From: an uncultured Prevotellaceae bacterium
Lineage (GTDB): Bacteria > Bacteroidota > Bacteroidia > Bacteroidales > Bacteroidaceae
Assembly: GCA_902800435.1 (NCBI GenBank)
Contig: CADCEQ010000022.1
Location: 1-64,000 of the forward strand
Length of the DNA: 64,000 nt
Direction: 5' to 3'
Shown here: positions 40,384-49,570 of the stretch, in pieces
Position numbering within the stretch: position 1 is the stretch's first letter
Layout of the letters: the number at the start of each line of letters is the position of its first letter
Notes under the pieces: generated by a model
The model's input: the letters and a program-made list of their open reading frames with translations, nothing else
Databases searched by the model: none
What the model was told of the DNA's origin: nothing
Made by a program: the position numbers and the translations under genes

Positions 40384-42969
40384 ATGAGAGCCGTACACTT
40401 CGTTTTAACAGCACTTCTGGCCGCAGTAACTACAGCCAGCGCCCAGCGCGAGTATGAAATAGCAGTCGAGAGCCGCCAGCCCTCGGGAATCATCGACGAG
40501 ATGCTCTACGGGCAGCTCTTCGAGCACATCTACTTCTCGGCCAACAACGGCGTCTGGCAGGAGCTCGTTCAGGAGCGGTCGTTCGAGCCCGAGCAGTATC
40601 CGGGCATTCCGCCGCGCGACGGCTACTTCGACGGCTGGTTCATGGACGACGACCTGGTGCTCCACTCCCCTACCCGCTACGAGCAGCCGCTCAGAATTGA
40701 CAGCATCGCGACCTGCGACTTCGACCTGACGATGGACGTCAACTGGCGCGCCTACAAGCTGGCACGGCGCGCCTGGAGCGGCGGACTGATGGACATCCGC
40801 TTCGCCTTCCGCAACAAGGCCGACGGTTCACCTTATTACGTACGCATACACGACCCGTACTACGAGGGACGCACGTTCACGCCGGCGCAGACGCAGTCGC
40901 AGATTGACGCCGCCAACGAGGCTGCCGCACGCGCCGCTCTGCAGCAGCAGAACTCTACCGCCGACTTCTCAATCTGCCAGATGGAGGTGCGCCAGTCGCA
41001 AGGCTTCGGCGGCCGGCCCGGACGGCGCATGAACATGCTCGCGCCGCTGGCATCGGCCCCCGCCACGAAGGAGCAGGTGAACGAGTCGCAGGCGTGGCAC
41101 AAGCTGCGCATCGAAAGCCGCGGCAGCAGGGCGACGGTCTATTGGGACGGCCAGCAGGTGGTGAGCTACGACGGGCTGGAGCGTGCCGACCGCAACTTCG
41201 TGACCTTCTGGGTGAACTATACCGAGGCCACCTACCGCAACATCCGGCTGACGGCCGCTGACGGCAGGACGCTCTTCGAGGGTACGCCCGGCGACGTCAA
41301 GATTCCCGCCGTGGCGCAGCAGTGGACGGCCTTCGGCGAGGGCGGCAAGTACCGCCTGGTGAAGGACGACGCCGTGAACATGCGCTACTCGCAGGAGATT
41401 ACGGCAGGCAAGACCGAGGCTGGCATCTTCCAGGGGCCGCAGAACATCGTCGCGGGTGAAAACTACATTGGCAGCATCTACGCCAAGGGCAATGGCAAGC
41501 TGAAGGTGGGACTGCGCAACACCGACGGCAAGTTTGTGGCGCTTGCGTCATTGGGCAAAGTGAGCAAGGACTGGAAGAAATACGAGTTTACGCTCAGGCC
41601 AACGTTCAACGGTGAAGGCAGATTCCGAGCCTCGATAGGTGGGCTGACACAAATCAGTTTTGACGGTGACTTCGCCATCATGGTGAAGGACGGAACGGTG
41701 CAGGTAGACATGGCGACGATGACCACGCAGACGGGTAAGAATATGGGCGGATTCCGTCCCGACATCCTGAAGGCCGTGAAGGAGCTGCACCCCACCTGCC
41801 TGCGCTGGCCGGGCGGCGGCTACGTGGCGCAGTACGACTGGAGATGGGGCGTCGGCCCGCAGGAGCAGCGCGAGCGCTGGGCTCACTGGATGTGGCTCGA
41901 CTACGACCAGAACTGCTTCGGGACAGACGAGTTTATCCGCTTCTGCCGCGAGGTGGGCTCCGAGCCGGTCATCGTGGTGAGCGTCAGGTTCGAGCGCCCT
42001 GCCGAGGAGTACGACAGCATCCTGCAGAATGCGCTCCACTGGCTGCGCTACTGCAATGCCCCCGCCACCGACGAATGGGGCGCCAAGCGTGCCGCCAACG
42101 GCCACCCCGAGCCCTACAACGTGAAGTACTGGGAGATTGACAACGAGATGTGGGAGATGGGCATCGACCGCTATGAGAAGTGCGTGCGCGACTTCAGCAC
42201 TGCGATGCGCCAGATTGACCCTGGAATCAAGATCATTGCCTGCGGCGGATTCCGCGAGGACGAGGACTTCATCCGTCGCAGCGGCAATTACTTCGACTAC
42301 CTGAGCCTGCACCACTACGAGCAACAGAACGGCTACGCCACGGGGCCCGTGCGGCTGGGCCAGCAGTACGACCGCTACGCCCGAATGATAGCCGACGGGC
42401 CGAACCCGAACATCAAGCTCTTCATCTCGGAGTGGAACCTGAACAGCATCGACTGGCGCACAGGCCTCTTCGCCGGCGGCTTCCTCAATATGTGCGAGGC
42501 GCGCGACGTGGTGGCCATGGGTGCCGCCGCCCTGTTCATACGCCGCACCGACGCGCCCGACTGGAACAACGCCTTCATCAACTTCGACTATAAGGACCTG
42601 TTCAAGGCGCCCAACTGCCAGGTGACCGAGCTCTGGTACGACCACTTCTCGAAGTACCGTCTGGCCTACAGCGGCGAGACGGGCCAGCTCAGCGTGAGCA
42701 CCACGATGTCGGAGAACGGCGCCGACGTAATTGTGAAGGTAGTGAACCCCACCGAAGAGCCGGCAGTGCTGCGCGTGAAAGGCGACTGGACTGACGTGAA
42801 GGGCGCTGTGTTCGACTATTACGCCCCCGGCTCGCTGACCGTAGCCAACAGCATGGAGAACAAGCAGGCCGTAGCCCTCAAGCACGCCACCCCCAAGACC
42901 GACGGCTGCGACGTCGTCCTCAGCGTCCCCGCCCTCTCAGCCGGCGTACTGACTATTTCGAAGCAGTAA
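40384..42969 (+). CDS. Alpha-L-arabinofuranosidase, GH51
   Basis: An 861-aa secreted enzyme that removes arabinofuranosyl side chains from arabinan or arabinoxylan. Signal peptide MRAVHFVLTALLAAVTTASAQ. GIIDEMLYGQLFEHIYFSAN matches the usual GH51 start; a long carbohydrate-binding-like insertion (about 130-440) precedes the barrel (LRWPGGGYVAQYDWRWGVGP). The acid/base residue is E588 in YWEIDNEMWEMG and the nucleophile E683 in LFISEWNLNS. A beta-sandwich C-terminal domain follows. It has its own promoter and strong ribosome site and appears monocistronic; the next gene is convergent after 18 bp. Confidence 0.93.
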   Translation: MRAVHFVLTALLAAVTTASAQREYEIAVESRQPSGIIDEMLYGQLFEHIYFSANNGVWQELVQERSFEPEQYPGIPPRDGYFDGWFMDDDLVLHSPTRYEQPLRIDSIATCDFDLTMDVNWRAYKLARRAWSGGLMDIRFAFRNKADGSPYYVRIHDPYYEGRTFTPAQTQSQIDAANEAAARAALQQQNSTADFSICQMEVRQSQGFGGRPGRRMNMLAPLASAPATKEQVNESQAWHKLRIESRGSRATVYWDGQQVVSYDGLERADRNFVTFWVNYTEATYRNIRLTAADGRTLFEGTPGDVKIPAVAQQWTAFGEGGKYRLVKDDAVNMRYSQEITAGKTEAGIFQGPQNIVAGENYIGSIYAKGNGKLKVGLRNTDGKFVALASLGKVSKDWKKYEFTLRPTFNGEGRFRASIGGLTQISFDGDFAIMVKDGTVQVDMATMTTQTGKNMGGFRPDILKAVKELHPTCLRWPGGGYVAQYDWRWGVGPQEQRERWAHWMWLDYDQNCFGTDEFIRFCREVGSEPVIVVSVRFERPAEEYDSILQNALHWLRYCNAPATDEWGAKRAANGHPEPYNVKYWEIDNEMWEMGIDRYEKCVRDFSTAMRQIDPGIKIIACGGFREDEDFIRRSGNYFDYLSLHHYEQQNGYATGPVRLGQQYDRYARMIADGPNPNIKLFISEWNLNSIDWRTGLFAGGFLNMCEARDVVAMGAAALFIRRTDAPDWNNAFINFDYKDLFKAPNCQVTELWYDHFSKYRLAYSGETGQLSVSTTMSENGADVIVKVVNPTEEPAVLRVKGDWTDVKGAVFDYYAPGSLTVANSMENKQAVALKHATPKTDGCDVVLSVPALSAGVLTISKQ

Positions 42970-42987
42970 CGGCTTGCGGAAGATGAG

Positions 42988-43749
42988 TTAGTTATATTTC
43001 TTCCTGGCCTGGTTAATCACTGCCTCGGCAGCCCTGATCTCCTCAAACATAGCATTCATGATGGAGTCCTCTTCCGGATTATGAGTGTCAGCGACGCGCT
43101 GCTGGCTGAACAGTGCCATCTGCTGTTCGCTGACGCCCATCATACGCATGCAGTTGCCTCGTTTTTCCTTCAGAATCATCAGGAACAGCTGATTGTCCAT
43201 CGTATAATTCGGGATATCAAGCCTGAACAAGTCCTCTATCGACTCCATAATCTTTAGCTCCTTCAGTTCTTCCTTCAGCATATCGATGACTTGCTCCTTG
43301 TAGTTTTGGCGCTGAATATAGAAATCGGACACCTCGCTGAGGAAGTTGACGTTGCCAATGGTGTTAAACGTCTCAATATTAGATGAGAAAATCTTTTCAG
43401 TAGTCTCTGAAAACAAGGTCTGCGAAATCACTCCTATCGGGATAAACTCAAATCGCAGACTGTCATACCATTCGGGATGGAGAGCCACTTCCTGCTGCAG
43501 ACGGACGGCTTCGTGGAAAAGGGTGTCGGCCTTCTCCAGAACGGCTATGCTACGGTCGAAGTCGTAGAGCACTGTCATGACCATCTCACGCTTCTCAGCC
43601 TCTTTCTTTCTGTGGTCGATGACGGCGGCCGTGCCGAATGTCAACACAATGGAGATGGTGGTAGCTACAAGCGACAGCACGAACTGCTTCAGCGATGACA
43701 AGCCGCTGCCGGCCTTCAGACTCTTGGGGGTGTGTAGTTTTACGTTCAT
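42988..43749 (-). CDS. Hypothetical single-pass membrane protein
   Basis: A 253-aa protein I do not recognise. A short basic N-terminus is followed by one membrane helix (about 24-46, FVLSLVATTISIVLTFGTAAVID) and a long, mostly helical, charged soluble domain with EKREMVMTVLYDFDRSIAVLEKAD and a Met-rich middle. It lies 12 bp downstream of cca on the same strand and is probably cotranscribed. No catalytic motif is evident. Confidence 0.75.
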   Translation of the reverse strand: MNVKLHTPKSLKAGSGLSSLKQFVLSLVATTISIVLTFGTAAVIDHRKKEAEKREMVMTVLYDFDRSIAVLEKADTLFHEAVRLQQEVALHPEWYDSLRFEFIPIGVISQTLFSETTEKIFSSNIETFNTIGNVNFLSEVSDFYIQRQNYKEQVIDMLKEELKELKIMESIEDLFRLDIPNYTMDNQLFLMILKEKRGNCMRMMGVSEQQMALFSQQRVADTHNPEEDSIMNAMFEEIRAAEAVINQARKKYN

Positions 43750-43761
43750 ATTTGTGTGGTT

Positions 43762-45345
43762 TTATTGTTTCACTGTTGCGGTCAGCCCCATCTGGCGGGC
43801 TTTCTCCATGAGCAGCTGCATCAGCGGCTCGCGCACGTTCTCGACACGGTTGTCGAGCACGGCGTCCTTGAGAAACTGCTTGAGCGTGCCCACCTCGCGG
43901 CTGGGCTTCAGGCCGAAGAGCTCCATAATCTCGTTGCCGTCGATGACAGGCTGCAGCAGACGCTTGTAGTCCTTCACCTTGAGGTCGGCCAGCTTCTCGC
44001 GCACCATGCGGAAGTTCTCGAGGAATATTTTCTTCTTCACCTCGTTCTTCGACGTGATATCGGCCTCGCAGAGCGTCATCAGGTCGTCGATGTCGTCGCC
44101 GGCATCGTTCAGCAGTCGGCGCACGGCGGAGTCGGTGACCTCGCTGTCGGCAATGGCCTGCGGGCGCATGTGCAGGTCGACGAGCTTCTGCACGTACTTC
44201 ATCTCGGCACCCATCGGCAGCTTCAGCCGGCGGAAGATTTCGGGCACCATCTTCGCCCCGATATAATTATGGTTGTGGAAGGTCCAGCCCACGGCCGGCT
44301 CCCACCGCTTCGTCCGCGTCTTCCCGATGTCGTGGAGCAGGGCGGACCAGCGGAGCCAGAGACCCGCCCCCTGCCCCTCCCTGTATGGAGGGGAGTAATT
44401 ACCTCGCACGCCCAAATCATCTGAGTTCGGAGTATCGACTCCCCTCCCTTTAAGGCCGGGGGAGAGGCTTACATTCTCCAGCACTTCTAAGGTATGGTAG
44501 AAGTTGTTCTTGTGGGCACGGCCCTGCTTCTGCTCGACGATGTCGAGGGCGGCCAGCTCGGGCAGGATGATGTTGAGCAGGCCCGAGCGCTGCAGGTCGA
44601 CGAAGCCGCGGCTGGGATGGGGCGACATGATGATCTTGTTGAGCTCCACCTCGATGCGCTCGCCGCTGACAATACGGATGCGGTCGGCCATGCGCTCGAG
44701 GGCTTCGAAGGTGGCGTCCTCAATCTGGAAGTTCAGCTGGGTGGCGAAGCGTATGCAGCGCATCATGCGCAGCGGGTCGTCGCTGAAGGTGATGTCGGGG
44801 TCGAGGGGCGTGGCGATGATGCCGTCCTCAAGGTCGGCCAGGCCGTTGAAGGGGTCGACGAGCTCGCCGAAGCGGTCGCGGTTCAGGCAGATGGCCATTG
44901 CGTTGATGGTGAAATCGCGCCGGTTCTGGTCGTCCTCCAAGGTGCCGTCCTCGACAATGGGTTTGCGCGAGTCGTGGCTGTAGCTCTCGCGGCGTGCGCC
45001 GACGAACTCCACCTCTTCGTCACCCATCTTCACCTGCGCCGTCCCGAAGTTCTTGAAAACCGAGAGGTGAGCCTTGCGGCCGAGCATGCGCTTCAGTTCC
45101 TTGGCCACCGCAATGCCCACGCTGACACGAGATTCCCCCTCGCCAGTCGGAGAGGGGGACAGGGGGTGAGGCTTTCCCACGACGACGACGTCGATGTCGT
45201 TGCTGGGCCGCTCGAGGAAAATGTCGCGCACGTAACCGCCCACAACATAGCACTCCACGCCGAGGCTGTCGGCGGCAGCGCTGATCTGATGGAATATCTC
45301 TTGGTCTAGTATTTCTGCCAGTTCTTCGTCTGAATATAGCTTCAT
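43762..45345 (-). CDS. cca: CCA tRNA nucleotidyltransferase with HD domain
   Basis: Adds or repairs the 3' CCA end of tRNA; 527 aa from ATG 45345. A TTG start 10 codons upstream is possible but would lie at the predicted transcription start. N-terminal motifs are YVVGGYVRDIFLERPSNDIDVVVVG (D50, D52) and RRDFTINAMA; the HD-type domain has the histidines near FYHTLEVL (H284) and LLHDIGKTR (H338-D339). Two stretches are foreign to the family: about 59-75 (PHPLSPSPTGEGESRVS) and about 293-330 (around GRGVDTPNSDDLGVRGNYSP), each encoded by GC-rich palindromic sequence. Both fall in loops, so the enzyme is presumably functional. Confidence 0.93.
   Translation of the reverse strand: MKLYSDEELAEILDQEIFHQISAAADSLGVECYVVGGYVRDIFLERPSNDIDVVVVGKPHPLSPSPTGEGESRVSVGIAVAKELKRMLGRKAHLSVFKNFGTAQVKMGDEEVEFVGARRESYSHDSRKPIVEDGTLEDDQNRRDFTINAMAICLNRDRFGELVDPFNGLADLEDGIIATPLDPDITFSDDPLRMMRCIRFATQLNFQIEDATFEALERMADRIRIVSGERIEVELNKIIMSPHPSRGFVDLQRSGLLNIILPELAALDIVEQKQGRAHKNNFYHTLEVLENVSLSPGLKGRGVDTPNSDDLGVRGNYSPPYREGQGAGLWLRWSALLHDIGKTRTKRWEPAVGWTFHNHNYIGAKMVPEIFRRLKLPMGAEMKYVQKLVDLHMRPQAIADSEVTDSAVRRLLNDAGDDIDDLMTLCEADITSKNEVKKKIFLENFRMVREKLADLKVKDYKRLLQPVIDGNEIMELFGLKPSREVGTLKQFLKDAVLDNRVENVREPLMQLLMEKARQMGLTATVKQ
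44364..44468. repeat. ~105-bp palindrome-bounded insert inside cca
   Basis: Bounded by GC-rich arms (CCCCTCCCTGTATGGAGGGG on the left, CCCCTCCCTTTAAGGCCGGGGG-like on the right) with a central AT-richer segment (CGCACGCCCAAATCATCTGA). It is read in frame between the H284 region and LLHDIGK. Confidence 0.75.
45134..45172. repeat. GC-rich palindromic insert in cca N-terminus
   Basis: CCCCCTCGCCAGTCGGAGAG followed by GGGGACAGGGGGTGAGG is read in frame as PHPLSPSPTGEGES directly after the catalytic DIDVVVVG segment. Same general design as the other coding-region inserts. Confidence 0.7.
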
Positions 45346-45385
45346 CTTGATGTCAAAATTTCTGTCTTTGCTCAAAAAGTGAGCA

Positions 45386-45418
45386 CAAAATTACAAAAAT
45401 ATCAGGAGGGAATGCAAA
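45386..45418 (-). promoter_or_regulatory. cca promoter
   Basis: The minus strand reads TTTG (45415-45418), 21 bp, TAATTTTG (45386-45393). It predicts a leader of about 35 nt to ATG 45345 and argues against the TTG start at 45375. Confidence 0.7.
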
Positions 45419-45435
45419 GAATTAAAAAAAATTAG

Positions 45436-45443
45436 TAACTTTG
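45436..45443 (+). promoter_or_regulatory. PAP2 gene promoter -7 box
   Basis: TAACTTTG lies 26 nt before ATG 45470, divergent from the cca promoter, whose -33 element is within 20 bp. Confidence 0.65.
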
Positions 45444-45469
45444 CCAACGAAATATTCATATTTTAAAAC

Positions 45470-47308
45470 ATGACGCATACAAGAAAAAGGCTGGCTCTGC
45501 TGGCAGCAGTCTGCACGGCAGTCATACTCACCGCAACAGCCGACAGCGGTTTTGACATGAAACCACTCAAGTTGGAAGTTCCCGAAATAAAGCCCGAACT
45601 GGTGGACGTCCGTACCGACAAGTCGTTCAGCTACACGGCCCCGACGGCAGGCCCCGACCTGGACTTCCTGAAGTCGAAGACCAATCCCGGCACCAAGGCA
45701 TACCGCGTGATGGACGACCTGACCTTCGTCGGCGTACCCCTGTTCGCGGCGGGCTGGGCCATCAAGGGCGACAAGGCCATGTTCCGCGTCAACAACAAGA
45801 ACGGCAAGAAGAACACGCAACTGCTGACCGACTTCAAGACGGGCATCGACGACTACACGCAGTTCTTCGGCCCCGTCATGACCGTAGGCCTGAAGCTGGG
45901 CGGCGTCGAGGGCCGCAGCGACTGGCCCCGTCTGATGGCCAGCGCAGCTATGTCGTACGGATTCATGGCCGCCTTCGTCAACGGCATCAAGTACACCGCC
46001 AAGGAGATGCGCCCCGACGGGTCGACGGCCAACTCCTGGCCCTCGGGCCACACGGCGACGTCGTTCGTGGGTGCCACGCTGCTGCATAAGGAGTACGGAC
46101 TGACGCGCTCGCCCTGGTACTCGGTAGCCGGCTACGGCGTGGCTACGGCAACGGGCGTCATGCGAGTGCTGAACAACCGCCACTGGGTGAGCGACGTCAT
46201 GTCGGGAGCCGGCATCGGTATCATGTCGACTGAGCTGGGCTATGCCCTCAGCGACATCCTGTTCAAGGGCAAGGGCCTGCTGCGCAACGACCTGGAGATT
46301 GACTCCGACAACCCCTCGTTCTTCAGCATCTCGATGGGCCTGGGCATCGGCGGCAAGGACATCGACTTCAACATTCTCAGCGACTTGCAGGACAAGGAGA
46401 TGCACGGCGTCAGCGAAGAGGTGGCAGACCTTCTCAAGGACGAGGAAGAACTTAAAGTGAACATCGACTTCCGCGCCGCGACGGTGGTCGGTGCCGAGGG
46501 TGCCTACTTCTTCAACAAGTACGTGGGCGTGGGCGGTCAGTTCCGCGTGCGCGCTATGTCGGCAAAGTCGTTCGGACAGTATGCCGACATCTCGTCGGAG
46601 GATGCCAACGTCATCTGGGACGACGACATCACCGCGCTTTACAAAGCAACCGACTTCAACCTTACGACTGAACAGATCAACGAGGGCGGCGCCCCCATCA
46701 CCAAGCTGGAGGGCATCGTCAAGAGCGACCATCTGGCTGAGTTCACCGCCAGTCTCGGCCTCTACTTCAACCTGCCGCTCACCAACAGCCTGTCGCTGGG
46801 CTCGAAGCTGCTCATAGGCCGCTCGTTCACCCAGGAGCTCGACATCGACGGCCACGCCGAGGGTAACGTGAAGGACATCAACTACGGCATGGTCATCGAG
46901 GACGGGCAGATAATGGACAACGGCGACGGCGGGAAGGCGCTGTTCCTCACCGCACCCGTCAGCACTGGCGAGACCTTCACTGACGACTGGGACTTCCTGA
47001 CGCTGGGCTCACGCAACGCCACCTCGTGGGGAACGGGACTCTCGCTGACCTACCGCTACAAGTCGAACTTCTCGTGGAAGCTCTTCGTCGACTACGACTA
47101 CTCGAAGAAGGACTTCACCATGACCTACGACCCCTACCACTACATGAAGAAGGGACTGACCAGCTCGGCCTACAGCCTCATCAGCAACCGACTGCTCACC
47201 GACGCCGACCTGTCGGAGCTGCCCAACTACCTGACACCCGAGGTGTACAAGAAGACCAAGAAGATGAACTACTTCACCCTCGGTCTGTCGTTTGCCGTCA
47301 GCTTCTAA
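45470..47308 (+). CDS. PAP2 phosphatase fused to C-terminal beta-barrel
   Basis: A 612-aa protein. The signal peptide is about 1-25. The PAP2 acid-phosphatase motifs are YTAKEMRPDG (K and R-P), NSWPSGHTATSF and NNRHWVSDV within about 175-250, with membrane-like helices around them. The last ~350 residues consist of amphipathic strands (VGAEGAYFFNKYVGVGGQFRVRA, FTASLGLYFNLPL, WKLFVDYDYSKKDF) and end in a terminal Phe, as in outer-membrane barrels. The likely role is dephosphorylation of a lipid or glycolipid phosphate at the envelope (inference). Possibly cotranscribed with the lipoprotein gene 13 bp later. Confidence 0.8.
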   Translation: MTHTRKRLALLAAVCTAVILTATADSGFDMKPLKLEVPEIKPELVDVRTDKSFSYTAPTAGPDLDFLKSKTNPGTKAYRVMDDLTFVGVPLFAAGWAIKGDKAMFRVNNKNGKKNTQLLTDFKTGIDDYTQFFGPVMTVGLKLGGVEGRSDWPRLMASAAMSYGFMAAFVNGIKYTAKEMRPDGSTANSWPSGHTATSFVGATLLHKEYGLTRSPWYSVAGYGVATATGVMRVLNNRHWVSDVMSGAGIGIMSTELGYALSDILFKGKGLLRNDLEIDSDNPSFFSISMGLGIGGKDIDFNILSDLQDKEMHGVSEEVADLLKDEEELKVNIDFRAATVVGAEGAYFFNKYVGVGGQFRVRAMSAKSFGQYADISSEDANVIWDDDITALYKATDFNLTTEQINEGGAPITKLEGIVKSDHLAEFTASLGLYFNLPLTNSLSLGSKLLIGRSFTQELDIDGHAEGNVKDINYGMVIEDGQIMDNGDGGKALFLTAPVSTGETFTDDWDFLTLGSRNATSWGTGLSLTYRYKSNFSWKLFVDYDYSKKDFTMTYDPYHYMKKGLTSSAYSLISNRLLTDADLSELPNYLTPEVYKKTKKMNYFTLGLSFAVSF

Positions 47309-47321
47309 AAACACCATCGAC

Positions 47322-47780
47322 ATGAGAAAGTCAACAATCATCATAGCACTCCTGGCAGCCGTCGTGCTGGCCGCCTGCCAAGACAACAAGCAGCAGGCCG
47401 CCGAGCAGATGCTGGAGAAGGCCAACCAGCTGTTCACCGAACAGAAGTACGACCGCGCACTCATCGTCATCGACTCGCTGCGCCAGGTATACCCCAGCGC
47501 CATCGACACCCGCAAGCGGGCACTGCGGCTGCAGCAGGACATCGAGCTGAAGCGCTCGCAGGAGGAGCTGGCACTGGTCGACAGCGCCCTACAGGCCGTT
47601 AAGCACGACTACGAATACCAGCGCCAGAAGGTGGAGAAGGACAAGGCCGCGCTGTGCGCCACGCCCGACGAACTGACCATGCTGACGAAGAAGCGCGTGC
47701 GCCGCGACTCGCTGCAGACGCGCTTCGACGTGCTCTGCGCCAAAATCCGCTACATCCACAAAAAGCAGAAAGAACTGTAA
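47322..47780 (+). CDS. Hypothetical coiled-coil lipoprotein
   Basis: A 152-aa protein with a lipobox (MRKSTIIIALLAAVVLAACQ, Cys19) and a TPR-like helix pair (QMLEKANQLFTEQKYDRALIVIDSLRQVYP), then a long charged coiled coil to the C-terminus. ATG 47322 is chosen; ten upstream in-frame codons overlap the previous gene. Family not recognised; probably a periplasmic-face anchored protein acting with the PAP2 protein upstream or the envelope. Confidence 0.75.
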   Translation: MRKSTIIIALLAAVVLAACQDNKQQAAEQMLEKANQLFTEQKYDRALIVIDSLRQVYPSAIDTRKRALRLQQDIELKRSQEELALVDSALQAVKHDYEYQRQKVEKDKAALCATPDELTMLTKKRVRRDSLQTRFDVLCAKIRYIHKKQKEL

Positions 47781-47783
47781 TCT

Positions 47784-47815
47784 TTTGGTTATTTCAATAG
47801 AATTGCGTAACTTTG
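47784..47815 (+). promoter_or_regulatory. Promoter of DUF1599-DoxX-tpiA-SPOR-folE operon
   Basis: TTTG (47784-47787), 20 bp and TAACTTTG (47808-47815) form a complete promoter. The ATG at 47825 starts only 10 nt later, so the transcript leader should be only a few nucleotides. Confidence 0.8.
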
Positions 47816-47824
47816 CACCCTGAA

Positions 47825-48373
47825 ATGGATAAGTTTGAACTGACGAACGCCGAATTTGAACAGGCCGTGGCCGAATGTCGCGCTCTCTTCGAGAAGAAAC
47901 TGCACGACTACAGGGCCTCGTGGCGCATACTACGCCCGACCGCCCTCACCGACCAGCTGTTCATCAAGGCCAAGCGCATCAGGTCGCTTGAGGTGAAGAA
48001 GGTGAGCCGCGTGGGCGAAGGCATCAGGCCGGAGTTCATCGCACTCATCAACTACGGCATCGTCGGGCTGATTCAGCTGGAGCGCGGCTATGCCGACACC
48101 GTCGACATCAGCAACGACGAGGCCATGGCCCTCTACGACAAGCACGCCCACGAGGCACTCGAGCTGATGAAGCGCAAGAACCACGACTACGACGAGGCGT
48201 GGCGCTCGATGCGTGTCAGCTCGTACACCGACCTCATCCTGACCAAGATTGAGCGCATCAAGGAGATTGAGGACCTGAGCGGCGAGACGCTCGTCTCGGA
48301 AGGCATCGACGCCAACTACATGGACATCATCAACTACGCCGTCTTCGGACTTATCAAACTGAGTGGGAAATGA
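47825..48373 (+). CDS. DUF1599 domain protein
   Basis: A 182-aa protein with an internal duplication: both halves contain KLHDYRASWRI / KNHDYDEAWRSMR and an xTDxxxxKxxRI segment (LTDQLFIKAKRIRSLE and YTDLILTKIERIKEIE). This is the DUF1599 pattern; its biochemical role is unknown (the fold resembles nucleotide-pyrophosphohydrolase-like helical proteins, which is a guess). The upstream TTG at 47813 lies within the promoter and is rejected. Its stop overlaps the next start (ATGA). Confidence 0.85.
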   Translation: MDKFELTNAEFEQAVAECRALFEKKLHDYRASWRILRPTALTDQLFIKAKRIRSLEVKKVSRVGEGIRPEFIALINYGIVGLIQLERGYADTVDISNDEAMALYDKHAHEALELMKRKNHDYDEAWRSMRVSSYTDLILTKIERIKEIEDLSGETLVSEGIDANYMDIINYAVFGLIKLSGK

Positions 48374-49545
48374 AGAAACTGTGCGTCAACCTCTGCCGGC
48401 TGCTACTCGCCGTAACGTTTATCCTGTCGGGATTCGTCAAGGCGGTCGACCCCTTAGGCACGCAGTATAAGATAAACGACTACCTCGAGGCCATGGGCCT
48501 GGGCGGACTGCCCGACTGGTCGATGCTCGCGGCGTCGGTACTTCTGTCAGCAGCGGAGTTCTGCCTCGGCATCTTCCTGCTGTTTGCGATTCGGCGGCGG
48601 CTGACGTCGCGACTTATCTTACTGATGATGGCGGTAATGACGCCGCTGACGCTCTGGCTGGCCATCGCCAATCCCATCCACGACTGCGGCTGCTTCGGCG
48701 ACGCCGTGGTGCTGACCAACTGGCAGACGTTCTTGAAGAACATCGTGCTGCTGGGCTGCGCCGTCGTCGTGGCCATGTGGCCGAAGGAGATGTTCCGATT
48801 CGTCAGCGAGTCGAACCAGTGGATTGTCATCAACTACTCGGCGCTGTTCATCCTCGCCATCTCGGCGTGGAGCCTCTACTACCTGCCCACGTTCGACTTC
48901 CGGCCCTACCACGTAGGCACCAACCTCCGCGAACAGTGGCAGCGAACGATGGACGGCGAGGACCTGCCCTATGCCGACTTCTTCATCGAGCAGCATAGCG
49001 ACGGCGAGGACATCACCGAGGCCGTGTTGGCCGACACGAGCTACGTGTTCCTATTAGTATCGCCGCACCTGGAGCAGGCCGACGACTCGCGGCTCGACCT
49101 CATCAACGAGCTGTACGAGTATGCCCGCGACCACGACTACGGCTTCTACTGCCTGACGGCCAGCACACAGCAGAACATCGAGCGCTGGCACGACATAACG
49201 GGTGCCGAATACCCATTCTGCCAGACTGACGAGATCACGCTGAAGACCGTCATACGGAGCAATCCCGGACTGTTGCTGCTGAAGGATGGCACCATCATTC
49301 GCAAGTGGAGCCACAACGACCTGCCCGTCATCGACGAGGCCGCTACCTTGAAGCCGCTGCAGCAGCAGCCCTTCGGTCAGTTGCCCGGCAACAGCATGGC
49401 CCGCAAGATTACGCTGATACTGCTGTGGTTCGTACTGCCCCTGGCCCTGCTCACGCTGGCCGACCGCACATGGATGTGGACCAAGTGGCTGCGCCGCAAG
49501 TCGCGCAAGTCAAAAAGCGCCCAAAGCGCACAAGATGCCCATTAA
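48370..49545 (+). CDS. DoxX-like BT_3928-family membrane protein
   Basis: A 391-aa protein with four N-terminal helices of the DoxX/MauE type ([25 protein letters not shown], then a conserved [11 protein letters not shown]ys pair). A further helix, a soluble thioredoxin-like region ([20 protein letters not shown] ... [21 protein letters not shown]) and a C-terminal helix follow. The layout suggests quinone- or thiol-linked redox work in the inner membrane (inference). It overlaps the DUF1599 gene by 4 bp and precedes tpiA by 25 bp. Confidence 0.85.
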   Translation: MKKLCVNLCRLLLAVTFILSGFVKAVDPLGTQYKINDYLEAMGLGGLPDWSMLAASVLLSAAEFCLGIFLLFAIRRRLTSRLILLMMAVMTPLTLWLAIANPIHDCGCFGDAVVLTNWQTFLKNIVLLGCAVVVAMWPKEMFRFVSESNQWIVINYSALFILAISAWSLYYLPTFDFRPYHVGTNLREQWQRTMDGEDLPYADFFIEQHSDGEDITEAVLADTSYVFLLVSPHLEQADDSRLDLINELYEYARDHDYGFYCLTASTQQNIERWHDITGAEYPFCQTDEITLKTVIRSNPGLLLLKDGTIIRKWSHNDLPVIDEAATLKPLQQQPFGQLPGNSMARKITLILLWFVLPLALLTLADRTWMWTKWLRRKSRKSKSAQSAQDAH

Positions 49546-49570
49546 AACAACCCAAATAAAACAAAGAAAA

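Noticed and set aside
41548..42885. 445-codon frame antisense to the GH51 gene
   Set aside because: Shadow frame; the GH51 gene has promoter, ribosome site and catalytic residues.
45346..45375. TTG start for cca ten codons upstream
   Set aside because: The predicted promoter puts the transcription start at about this position; ATG 45345 gives the normal N-terminus.
47292..47321. Upstream start for the coiled-coil lipoprotein
   Set aside because: It would overlap the PAP2 gene end and place a polar stretch before the signal peptide.
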